Shown one piece after another: positions 25,405 to 32,847 of a stretch of DNA of 64,000 nt. The position numbers were made by a program, and so were the translations under genes. Origin of the DNA: Oceanitalea sp047302425 (lineage in GTDB: Bacteria; Actinomycetota; Actinomycetes; Actinomycetales; Actinomycetaceae); the NCBI RefSeq assembly GCF_047302425.1, contig NZ_CP154855.1, positions 3,596,001-3,660,000 on the forward strand, written 5' to 3'. The notes under the pieces were generated by a model, which did not search any database, was not told the origin of the DNA, and was given only the letters and a program-made list of their open reading frames with translations. Numbering within the stretch: position 1 is the stretch's first letter; every line of letters begins with the position of its first letter.

Positions 25405-26324
25405 TCGTGAAGTACATCGACGAGCACAAGGAGGAGTTCGGGGTCGAGCCGATCTGCACCCAGTTGCAGGTCGCCCCGAGCACCTACTACGCCGCGAAGA
25501 AGCGCTCACCCTCGGCCCGGGCGGTGGCCGACGCCGAGCTCGGTGAGGTCATCAGTGCCGAGCACGCGGCCAACTACGGGGTCTACGGCGCGCGGAAGAT
25601 GTGGAAGCACCTGAACCGGATCGGCCGGCCGGTGGCGCGCTGCACGGTCGAACGCCTGATGCGTAACGCCGGCCTGCAGGGCGCGGTCCGCGGCAGGACG
25701 CGGCGCACCACGATCCCGGCGAAGGACGGGATACGGGCCGGTGACCTGGTCAACCGCGACTTCACCGCAAGTGCACCGAACCAGCTGTGGGTCGCGGACT
25801 TCACCTACGTCGCGACCTGGGCCGGGTTCGTCTACGTCGCGTTCACCATCGACGTGTTCTCCCGGATGATCGTGGGCTGGAAAGCCTCCACCACGATGCG
25901 CGCCGACCTGGTCACCGACACGGTGAACATGGCGGCCTGGTCCCGCGGGCGCGCCGGGGTCACCGACCTTGCCGGGCTCATTCACCACAACGACGCCGGC
26001 TCGCAGTACACCTCCATCGCCTTCACCGAGCGGCTCGCCGAGCTCGGTGTCCAGCCCTCGATCGGGACCGTGGGTGACGCCTACGACAACGCCCTGGCCG
26101 AGTCCACCATCGGCCTGTTCAAGACCGAGCTCATCCGCCGCCGCGGCCCCTGGCGCAACCTCGAGGACGTCGAGATCGCCACCCTGGAGTACGTCGACTG
26201 GTTCAACAACAGCCGCCTGCACTCCGAGCTCGGTGACATTCCACCCGCCGAGCACGAGGCCAACCACTACCGTCAGAACCCCGTCACCACGACGGCCGAA
26301 ACCAGAGAACCGAGCCGCCACTAA
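25401..26324 (+). CDS. IS3-family transposase OrfB (DDE integrase core)
   Basis: About 307 residues. HTH_21-like region (CTQLQVAPSTYYAAKKR), then the rve integrase core: first Asp in NQLWVADFTYVATWAG, second Asp in HHNDAGSQYTSIAF, and catalytic Glu in DNALAESTIGLFKTELI, followed by the WFNNSRLHSELG tail. All DDE residues are present. It starts with GTG inside the orfA stop. It should catalyse cut and circular-intermediate transposition of the element. Confidence 0.93.
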   Translation: MIVKYIDEHKEEFGVEPICTQLQVAPSTYYAAKKRSPSARAVADAELGEVISAEHAANYGVYGARKMWKHLNRIGRPVARCTVERLMRNAGLQGAVRGRTRRTTIPAKDGIRAGDLVNRDFTASAPNQLWVADFTYVATWAGFVYVAFTIDVFSRMIVGWKASTTMRADLVTDTVNMAAWSRGRAGVTDLAGLIHHNDAGSQYTSIAFTERLAELGVQPSIGTVGDAYDNALAESTIGLFKTELIRRRGPWRNLEDVEIATLEYVDWFNNSRLHSELGDIPPAEHEANHYRQNPVTTTAETREPSRH

Positions 26325-26576
26325 ACCCGGGGCGGTTCAGAGGTGTGTAAGCCGCTGTGCCCCTGCAGGAGGTGACTGGGGGTAGGCGGTGGAACGAGTC
26401 CGTGGCTAGGTCTTTGGCGTGTGACGGACCGTGGTGGATCCATGAAGGTTCAATGAAGAGACCAGGTGTTTGTCACTTCGGGGATCGAACCGGACGTAGC
26501 GTGGTCCTTGACCGAATGGTCCCTGAGATCTTGCCCGGCCTTCTGCGGCCGTGCTGTATCCGCAGAAGGAGCCTCC

Positions 26577-27595
26577 TTGAGCGTGCCTCACGTGCCACCG
26601 CAGGCATTGCGGCCTACTCGCCGTGAGCTGCGCCAGGCCAGCCACCAGGCGACCGGCGGAGCGGAGGACCTCGAGCGGGCGATCGCCGCAGGGGTGGTGA
26701 AGCATCCGCGCAGGCGGGACCTGCGCAGTGGTCCCCACGCGGTCCGGGCGCAACCCGTCAGCTCCCAACCGTCACAGCAGATCCGTAGGAAAGACCTGCG
26801 CACTAGTCCCCGATCTCGTGGGCGGCGACGTGCGCTCACACTTGTCTCGGCTACGGGGCCGTGGCGCTCCTGGCTGCTCCGGTGAGCGTGTCATCCCCCC
26901 AGGCCGAGGTCATGTCCGTCCCCGTTGTCGTGCCCGCGGAGACAAGTGCCCTGGAAGCCCTTCACGGTGCCGCAGACCGTTTCGAGCTGGAGTCAGCCAG
27001 CGCCACTTCGGCAATCCTTGACCGGCCCGCCGCTCGAGAGATGGCGGCGGCGGTCCGAGCCTCTCGCGTCGCAGAACGGTCACAGCTCGCAACCGACCGC
27101 AGCCCCAGCGCCAATGGTATGGCCGCGGCGCTCGTACCTGCACGCCAAAAGGTCGTCATGCCATTGGCCGAAGGCAGTTACCGGATCACCTCGAGGTACG
27201 GCACGCGGCAGAACCCGTTCGGCGGAGCCGCGCAGTCCCATTACGGCGTCGACCTGGCGGCACCCCTGGACACCCCTATCCACGCCGTGGCCGACGGCGT
27301 CGTGACCTATGTGGGCCAGGGACGCGCCGGGAGGTCGAGCATGCTCATCATCATCAAGCACGAGATCGAGGATCAGACGGTCTACACCTGGTACAACCAT
27401 ATGTACGCCTCTGGTCTGTACGTCGAGCCCGGGGAAACCGTGGAAGCCGGCCAGGTGATCGCCGGGGTGGGAAGCAACGGGAACTCCACCGGCCCGCACC
27501 TGCATCTTGAGGTCCACACCGACGACCAGCTCTCCACGGTGAACCCGCTCAGCTGGCTCCAGGAACACGAAGCTGTGGACGTCGGCGAGCTCTAG
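26577..27595 (+). pseudogene. M23 peptidoglycan metalloendopeptidase, frameshifted in its membrane anchor
   Basis: Start proposed at TTG 26577 with AAGGAG 5 bases upstream (GTG 26583 also possible). The first frame gives a basic cytosolic segment (ALRPTRRELRQASHQATGG) and ends at 26885; the second frame, from about 26861, gives VALLAAPVSVSSPQAE, a spacer and the M23 domain (ITSRYGTRQNPFGG, SHYGVDLAAPLDTPIHAVADG, STGPHLHLEVH with zinc ligands H, D and HLH). Adding one G to the GGGG run at 26855-26858 restores SATGAVALLAAPVSV, a signal or anchor helix. As written the enzyme is not exported. Sequence error is a real alternative. Confidence 0.75.
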
Positions 27596-27600
27596 GCCCA

Positions 27601-27742
27601 GCGTTCCTGTGAGCATGCGTTGCCCGATCTCTCGGTCAGGAGGTCCTTGGACCGGGCGAGACGGTCGAGCTCCACACCACCAGCGTGTCCAAGCCGTCAG
27701 TGGACCGGCTGCTGATGTTCTCCTAGAGGATCTTCGGTTCCG
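27601..27742 (-). pseudogene. Footprint of a serine resolvase gene
   Basis: On the minus strand the bases align with the resolvase at 30505-31094: GAGAACATCAGCAGCCGGTC, GACACGCTGGTGGTGTGGA, CTCGACCG, AAGGACCTCCTGAC and ATGCTCACAGGAACGCTG correspond to its catalytic core (SSRSS ... DTLAVWKLDRLGRS ... VLTGTL). Internal deletions destroy the frame. Confidence 0.65.
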
Positions 27743-27827
27743 CAAGCAGATCCCCAGCGGATTCGCCGCAAACTGAGATGATGACGCCCTGCGGCTCCCT
27801 CACCGAGGGACCGGAAGGGGAATTGTG

Positions 27828-28022
27828 ATGGCCGAGAAGAAGAACATTCACACGGTGCCCACCGACGATGGGTGGGCCAACCGTCGTGAGGGTGCGAAGC
27901 GCGCCTCGAGCACGCACGACACGAAGGCTGAGGCGCAGGCGGCCGGCCGCACGGCTGCGAAGAAGGATGGCGTCGAGCACCTGATTCACAAGAAGGACGG
28001 CACGGTCGGAGAGCGCAACTAA
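27828..28022 (+). CDS. DUF2188-type small protein
   Basis: 64 residues, lysine-rich and soluble. The pattern HTVPTDDGWANRREGAKRAS, then HDTKAEAQAAGRTAAKKDG and LIHKKDGTVGERN, matches the DUF2188 domain, which has no settled function. ATG 27828 (an in-frame GTG precedes it by one codon). It stands alone between a resolvase footprint and the SRAP gene and is common in mobile regions and plasmids. Confidence 0.75.
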   Translation: MAEKKNIHTVPTDDGWANRREGAKRASSTHDTKAEAQAAGRTAAKKDGVEHLIHKKDGTVGERN

Positions 28023-28175
28023 TACGGCAACGACCCCCACCCCCCGAAGGGCTGAGTCACAAGCGCGGTCATCGCCGCTTGGGGATCCCATCGCAACCAG
28101 GATGCTCCCACACGGGCTCGTGAAATAAGGGCGGTGACTCCGGTCCCGCTCACAACGGACGGTAGGCCACCGCCG

Positions 28176-28904
28176 TCAGGATGGTTCGAGGGGCTCAATG
28201 AGCTGTGGGCCGTTGTTCCGCACGTTGCCGACTGCCTTGCCGACCGCTCGCGGCACCAGGTGCGGCTCGGGCATGGCAGCGACGATCTCGCGGATGTCGA
28301 CGAGGTCGGTGATGCTGGGGTTGAGCCAGTCCGCGAGCATGTCAGGCGGGACGATGACCGGGGAGCGGTCGTGCACGTGACCGAGCGCGTCGGAGGCGGT
28401 GGCGGTCAGGATCGTGGTGGTGCATCGCCACTTGTCGGGGTGGTCGTCTGGTAGCTCAGGGTCCTTCCACCACTCGTAAAGGCCAGCGAACGCAAGCGGA
28501 GCCTCGTCCTGGGCGTGCAGGTAGTACGGCTGCTTCTTCTTGCCGGTCTCGTCGAGCTTCTGCCATTCGTAGTACCCGTCCGCCGGCACAATGCAGCGCC
28601 GCTTGGCGGCGGCAGCCTTGAACGACGGCTTCTCGGTGATGGTCTCTGAGCGGGCGTTGATCAGCCGGGAGCCGATGGCGGGGTCTTTCGCCCATGACGG
28701 CACCAGTCCCCACCGAGCTGTCCGCAGATGTCGCCTCGCCGGCTCCTCTGGCTCGTCCTTGGTCAGCCGCTCGAGCACGATCCGGACGTCCTGCATCGGC
28801 GCAACGTTCCACGATGGCTCCAACCTGGGATCGCGCACGTCCTCCACGTGGAAGGCGTCGATCAGGTCGGAATCGCGCCGGGCGTTTGCGTAGCGGCCAC
28901 ACAT
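28176..28904 (-). CDS. SRAP-domain DNA-abasic-site protein (HMCES/YedK type)
   Basis: 242 residues. The start must be ATG 28904 because the catalytic Cys has to be residue 2 after Met removal (MCGRYANAR). Other conserved parts: WNVAPMQDVRIV, RWGLVPSWAKDP, NARSETITEKPSFKAAAAKR, RCIVPADGYYEWQ (Asn and Glu of the active site) and GHVHDRSPVIV with the His. These proteins cross-link to abasic sites in single-stranded DNA and protect them. A repair or SOS-like role here is inferred from the family. Confidence 0.93.
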   Translation of the reverse strand: MCGRYANARRDSDLIDAFHVEDVRDPRLEPSWNVAPMQDVRIVLERLTKDEPEEPARRHLRTARWGLVPSWAKDPAIGSRLINARSETITEKPSFKAAAAKRRCIVPADGYYEWQKLDETGKKKQPYYLHAQDEAPLAFAGLYEWWKDPELPDDHPDKWRCTTTILTATASDALGHVHDRSPVIVPPDMLADWLNPSITDLVDIREIVAAMPEPHLVPRAVGKAVGNVRNNGPQLIEPLEPS

Positions 28905-28954
28905 GACCACTGAGTCTGCCTGTTGCGGTCGTCTCTCGCCGGACAGATCGGACG

Positions 28955-29050
28955 ACAGGTAGCGGTAGACACTCGGCGGCGAGACGTGAGCAACCGGGCG
29001 ATCTGGGTGGACTACCGCTCGCGCGTGCCCGCTAGCGGCGAGGTTGCCGG
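28955..29050 (-). pseudogene. Footprint of a resolvase C-terminal helix-turn-helix
   Basis: The stretch with GACAGGTAGCGGTAGACACT, then GGCGAGACGTGAGC and GGGCGATCTGGGTGG closely matches the bases encoding SPTQIARALGVSRASVYRYLS at the end of the resolvase at 30505-31094. The frame is broken and the catalytic part is missing. It overlaps the end of the DUF2269-like gene. Confidence 0.6.
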
Positions 29051-29577
29051 GTCCTCTCGGCCTGGGCTGTTCTTGCTTTGTGCTGCTTCCACTGCCCGTA
29101 TGGGGTCATGCCGCGCGGCTTGTACAAGGCCAGGACCATGGCCATGAGCAGTACCACCAGGGCGAGGATGGCGTGCAACAGCGGTGATGCGTTCCGTAGC
29201 GTCCCGGGATCCCTACCCGTCAACGTCGCACCTGCTGCGACGTCTGCCATCACGCCGAATGTCTGCAGGTAGTTGAAGAGCACGATGGTGGCCGCGACGG
29301 TGATCGCGAGCTTGAACAGGACCCAGTAATGACGGAACAAGCCCCATGGGGTTCCGAGTGACTGGACGATCCCGGTGAGCAGTGAGGCAAGGACCAGCGG
29401 CACCAGGGTCAGACGGGCGGCCGGCTCCATCACCAGGTAGACAGCACGGACCACCTCCGCGTCCTGGCTCGTGAGTCCGATGACCGCGAGCACGAGGAAC
29501 ACCACGACGGCGCCGAGCCAGCCCGCCGTGGTGGTGACATGTGCAGTGAGCACGAGTTTGCGCAGACGGGGTCCCAT
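29032..29577 (-). CDS. DUF2269-like integral membrane protein
   Basis: 181 residues, four membrane helices (LVLTAHVTTTAGWLGAVVVF; LTLVPLVLASLLTGIVQSLG; WVLFKLAITVAATIVLFNYL; LLHAILALVVLLMAMVLALY) and a basic tail. Family features are the His in the first helix and GTPWGLFRHYWVLFKL. Function is unknown. It follows the small membrane gene by 5 bases and both are divergent from a TetR regulator. Confidence 0.7.
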   Translation of the reverse strand: MGPRLRKLVLTAHVTTTAGWLGAVVVFLVLAVIGLTSQDAEVVRAVYLVMEPAARLTLVPLVLASLLTGIVQSLGTPWGLFRHYWVLFKLAITVAATIVLFNYLQTFGVMADVAAGATLTGRDPGTLRNASPLLHAILALVVLLMAMVLALYKPRGMTPYGQWKQHKARTAQAERTRQPRR

Positions 29578-29582
29578 GGCGA

Positions 29583-29813
29583 TCAGGTGTCGGTCGGTGC
29601 GAGGACCTGGGTGATGTTCGGGGTGGTGGTTTCACCGTCTACGACGGAGAGTGCGTGCATTCCGGGACCGTGGCCGCCGGGGAGCAGGAGTGCAAGTGCG
29701 AGAAGCAAGAGCAGAACGACGATCGCGATAGATCCGAACACTTTGACCCACCGGGGCATGCCGGCGTTCGACGTGCGCTCCGGCTGCGCGCCGGCAGGGG
29801 GCACGTTAGTCAT
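29583..29813 (-). CDS. Small single-pass membrane protein
   Basis: 76 residues: Pro/Ala-rich cytosolic N-terminus, one strong membrane helix (VFGSIAIVVLLLLLALALLL), and a short outer segment GGHGPGMHALSVVDGE. Similar small proteins with this HGPGxH motif are found in actinobacterial efflux or stress clusters; no function can be assigned. ATG 29813 is preferred. First gene of the TetR-opposed pair. Confidence 0.6.
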   Translation of the reverse strand: MTNVPPAGAQPERTSNAGMPRWVKVFGSIAIVVLLLLLALALLLPGGHGPGMHALSVVDGETTTPNITQVLAPTDT

Positions 29814-29861
29814 GGGGAACCCTTCTTCATGCGCAGCAGTTTTCCACTCCATCGAGACAGT

Positions 29862-29879
29862 GTGTCTAGTGTAAGACAC
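29862..29879. promoter_or_regulatory. Probable TetR operator
   Basis: GTGTCT-AGTGTA-AGACAC, a perfect 6+6 dyad in the 100-base gap between the divergent TetR gene and the membrane pair, the usual place for a TetR-family operator controlling both. Confidence 0.6.
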
Positions 29880-29914
29880 TCCGTACTGGCCGCGTCGATC
29901 TGTATCCTTGCCTG

Positions 29915-30493
29915 ATGCCGAAGCTGTGGAACGAGACGGTCGAGGCGCACCGCCATGCGGTGCGTGACGCGATTCTGGAGACCACCTGGGCGCTGGTGAC
30001 CGAGCGCGGGGTGCTGTCGGTGACGATGTCGCAAATCGCCGAGAGGACCGGCATCGGACGGGCGACGCTGTACAAGTACTTCCCCGACGTCGAGGCGGTC
30101 CTGCTCGCCAGCCACGAACGTCACGTCAGCCGTCACCTTCAACAGCTAACCGCGCTCCGGGACCAAGGCGGCTCGGCCGGCGAGCGACTGGAGGTGGTGC
30201 TGGAGGCCTACGCGCGCATCTCTTACTATCGCGAGCACCATGGCGCCGAAGGACTCGGGGTGCTGCTGCATCGCGGTGAGCATGTCGGCCAGGCGCAGCA
30301 GCAGCTCGGCAATCTGCTGCGAGACTTGCTGACCGAGGCCGCGAAGGAGGGCAGCGTCCGCGGCGATGTCGCCCCCGCGGAGCTTGGAAGCTACTGCCTC
30401 CACGCACTAGCTGCGGCGAGCAGCCTGCCGTCCGAGGCTGCGGTCCACCGACTCGTCAGTGTCACGCTGGCCGGGTTGCGCCCCGAGCGCTGA
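29915..30493 (+). CDS. TetR-family transcriptional repressor
   Basis: 192 residues. N-terminal helix-turn-helix VTMSQIAERTGIGRATLYKY with the typical FPDVEAVLLASHERHV that follows, and an all-helical ligand domain. The ligand is unknown. Divergent from the small membrane protein/DUF2269 pair with a palindrome between; the inferred role is repression of that pair. Confidence 0.88.
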   Translation: MPKLWNETVEAHRHAVRDAILETTWALVTERGVLSVTMSQIAERTGIGRATLYKYFPDVEAVLLASHERHVSRHLQQLTALRDQGGSAGERLEVVLEAYARISYYREHHGAEGLGVLLHRGEHVGQAQQQLGNLLRDLLTEAAKEGSVRGDVAPAELGSYCLHALAAASSLPSEAAVHRLVSVTLAGLRPER

Positions 30494-30504
30494 CATGTTC
30501 CCAG

Positions 30505-31094
30505 TCACGCCTCCTCGGTGCGATCACGAGACAGGTAGCGGTAGACACTGGCCCGCGAGACACCCAGCGCCCGGGCGATCTGGGTCGGACTCTCACCGTT
30601 CGCGCGGCGCGCCCGGGCGGCGGCGAGCTTGTCGGGGCCCATCACCCTGGGCCGACCTCCGATCCGCCCCTGTGCCCGGGCGGCCGCGAGGCCGGCCATG
30701 GTGTGCGTTCGCGGATGAGGTCACGCTCGAGCTCGGCGAAGGCGGCCATCATGGTGAAGAAGAAGTTGCCCTCCCCCGTCGGGCTGTAGCTACCGGCGAG
30801 GGTTCCTGTGAGCACGCGCAGGCCGACCCCCCGGTCACTGAGGTCGTCCGCGACCGTGAGGATGTCCTTGGTGGAGCGACCCAGCCGATCGAGCTTCCAC
30901 ACCGCCAGCGTGTCGATGCCGTCGCGCATGTAGTCCAGCGCGGCGGCCAGCCCTGGGCGATGGCTCGATCGGCTGCTGATCTTCTCCTCGAAGATCTTGA
31001 TGCAGCCAGCCAACTGGAGGGCGTCACGCTGGAGTTGAGCGTCCTGCGCGCTGGTGGACACGCGCACGAGGCCGACGAGGTTCCGTGCCACCAC
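30505..31094 (-). pseudogene. Serine resolvase (Tn3 type), frameshifted
   Basis: The catalytic domain begins VGLVRVSTSAQDAQLQRDAL with the nucleophilic Ser, then DTLAVWKLDRLGRSTKDIL and AAFAELERDLIRERT. The frame is lost at about 30697-30706; a second frame supplies MAGLAAARAQGRIGGRPRV and the C-terminal helix-turn-helix (PTQIARALGVSRASVYRYL). A one-base change rejoins RERTH-AGLAAARAQG. It is related to, but distinct from, the intact resolvase at 39773. Confidence 0.85.
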
Positions 31095-31184
31095 CCAAGC
31101 GTCTCAGAAACGGTCCCAGAACCACGTAGCGGCACGGACGGTTTTGAGATGCGTTGTGGACGCAATGGCGGCGGCGCGACGTGT

Positions 31185-31285
31185 GGCTTGTGCCGTTATA
31201 TGGCGGGGTTCTATCGGAGTTGTGTGGCGGCCGGGTCAACTGACGCCGATGACGAAGGTACTCGCGGTGCTACCAGGCCCGGCCC
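31185..31285 (-). repeat. Solo relic of the TniB end and transposon terminus
   Basis: Minus-strand bases read STFVIGVS-stop followed by CCGCCACA...AGAACCCCGCCATATAACGGC. The intact TniB gene at 42540-42585 ends STLVIGVN-stop and is followed by the same non-coding blocks (CCGCCACA, AGAACCCCGCCATCTAACGGC at 42586-42625). A second, divergent copy of this transposon therefore once ended here; nothing else of it remains nearby apart from the resolvase remnants. Confidence 0.75.
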
Positions 31286-31318
31286 AGGTGCTTCACATAC
31301 GCAACCGGTCAACCCGCG

Positions 31319-32233
31319 TCAGGCGTTGTGAGGCTGGATGACGATCTTGCCGGTGGCGTGGCCGCTCTCGACCGCAGCAATGGCCTCGCCCGCGTCCTCC
31401 AGCGGGTAGAGGGCCGAGACGTTGGGGTCGACGAGGTTGTACTTGATGACGCCGGTGATCTTCTCCAGTGCCTCGGTGGTGCGCTGCAGGGGACTGCCGC
31501 CGAGCTCGGTGACGGTGTCGGGGTCGGCGGCGGAGATGATCCTGGCCGGGTCGGTGACGAGTCCGGCGACCTGACGCAGGGCATCGCCACCGACGAGGTC
31601 CAGGATCAGGTCTACCCCCTCGGGGGCGATCTGGCGCACCCGGTCGGCGACGTTCTCACCGGAGGGGACGAACGTTGCTCCGGTGGCTTGAACGATCTCG
31701 CGCTTGGCCTGCGAGGCGATGCCGATGACGGTGAACTGGTGGACCTTGCCGATCTGGGCGGCCATGAGTCCGACACCGCCGCCGGCCCCGAGGATGAGGA
31801 GCTGCTGACCGGGCTCGAGCTCGATCTGGTGGGTGCCGTCGTAGGCGGTGGCCCCGGCGACGGGGATGGTGGCCGCGTCGGCGAAGGCGATCTCCTCAGG
31901 CTTTGCCACGGCATCGGTGGCGCGCACGAGGGTGTCCTCGGCGAAGGCGCCGTAGTCCGGGACCACAGGGCCGAGGATCTCGTCGCCCACGGCGAAGCTC
32001 TCGACTCCCTCACCGAGGGCGGTGACGACACCGGAGACCTCCTGACCCATGGGGGCCGGCAACGGCTGGTCCCGACGGTAGCGGCCGGTGCGGATCTTGT
32101 AGTCGACGGGGTTGACACCGGCGGCGCGGACCCGGACGGCGAGCTCACCGGGGCCGGGCTGCGGCGCTGGACGGTCGATGAGTGCCTGGGTCTCGGGGCC
32201 GCCGAAGTCGGTGAATACGTACACCTTGGACAT
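31319..32233 (-). CDS. Zinc-independent NADPH:quinone oxidoreductase-like (MDR superfamily)
   Basis: 304 residues. Medium-chain dehydrogenase fold: GroES-like N-terminus (GVNPVDYKIRTG), MGQEVSGVV, and the Rossmann motif ILGAGGGVGLMAAQIGK at about residue 150. Zinc-binding Cys ligands of alcohol dehydrogenases are absent, as in quinone oxidoreductases. ATG 32233 with AGGAGAAG upstream. It follows the cupin gene on the same strand with a gap of about 85 bases, perhaps one operon. Confidence 0.85.
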   Translation of the reverse strand: MSKVYVFTDFGGPETQALIDRPAPQPGPGELAVRVRAAGVNPVDYKIRTGRYRRDQPLPAPMGQEVSGVVTALGEGVESFAVGDEILGPVVPDYGAFAEDTLVRATDAVAKPEEIAFADAATIPVAGATAYDGTHQIELEPGQQLLILGAGGGVGLMAAQIGKVHQFTVIGIASQAKREIVQATGATFVPSGENVADRVRQIAPEGVDLILDLVGGDALRQVAGLVTDPARIISAADPDTVTELGGSPLQRTTEALEKITGVIKYNLVDPNVSALYPLEDAGEAIAAVESGHATGKIVIQPHNA

Positions 32234-32320
32234 GGGGTTCTTCTCCTTCTGCTGTGTGTTCGAAGCGGGTGAGACAGGTGCGGCCAACAGCCGCTGAGTT
32301 CGCTGCGCGGGGATGGCCGG

Positions 32321-32752
32321 TCAGGCGGCGGTGGGAGGTTCGTCCTGGCCAGCGGCCTCGGCGGCGTCGGCTTCTTCCTTGGTGGGGTAGGCGCCGTCGG
32401 CCGCGTGCTCGGGCGGGGAGTAGATGGTGTAGAGCACGAGCGGCTCGTCACCGGTGTTGCGGAAGTTGTGCCGGGCGCCGGCGGGGACGGCGCACTGGTC
32501 ACCGGCCTCGATCGGGTGGGTATGGCCGTTGAGGTCGGCCTGACCGGCCCCGCTGACGAAGGTCAGGATCTGGTCGGTGTGCTCGTGGACCTCCTCACCG
32601 ATCTCGCCACCGGCGGGGATCGTCATGATGACGATCTGGGCGTGCTGCCCGGTCCACAGCACCCGGCGGAAGTCGGGATTGTCCTGGGCGACCCGCGCGA
32701 TGGTGAAGTGCTCGACGTTGCCCTCGATGGTGAAGTGCTCTTCGTTACTCAT
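32321..32752 (-). CDS. Cupin-domain protein
   Basis: 143 residues, single cupin barrel. Motif 1 GEEVHEHTDQILTFVSG gives two His and a Glu-type site, motif 2 AVPAGARHNFRNTG the second His. Metal-binding and possibly enzymatic or stress-sensing; function unknown. The N-terminus carries a repeated EHFTI (EEHFTIEGNVEHFTIAR). It lies between the P1B ATPase and the quinone-oxidoreductase-like gene. Confidence 0.85.
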   Translation of the reverse strand: MSNEEHFTIEGNVEHFTIARVAQDNPDFRRVLWTGQHAQIVIMTIPAGGEIGEEVHEHTDQILTFVSGAGQADLNGHTHPIEAGDQCAVPAGARHNFRNTGDEPLVLYTIYSPPEHAADGAYPTKEEADAAEAAGQDEPPTAA

Positions 32753-32847
32753 GAATCCTCCTGTTGTGGTTGTGCCGGGCTTACCCGGCGGTGATGCACC
32801 CACCCTGGGCGGGACGCCGGATGGGCTGTTCTGGCCGAGGTGGTGGT

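Larger units (their letters stand above)
25036..26339 (+). mobile_element. Complete IS3-family insertion sequence
   Basis: 1304 bases. Terminal inverted repeats match over 16 bases (TGAACCGCCCCGGGTT at the left end, its complement at the right), starting TG and ending CA. The flanks are a direct 4-base repeat GAGG (25032-25035 and 26340-26343), a target duplication. It carries orfA and orfB, both intact, so it may still be active. It is inserted just upstream of the dead relaxase. Confidence 0.93.
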
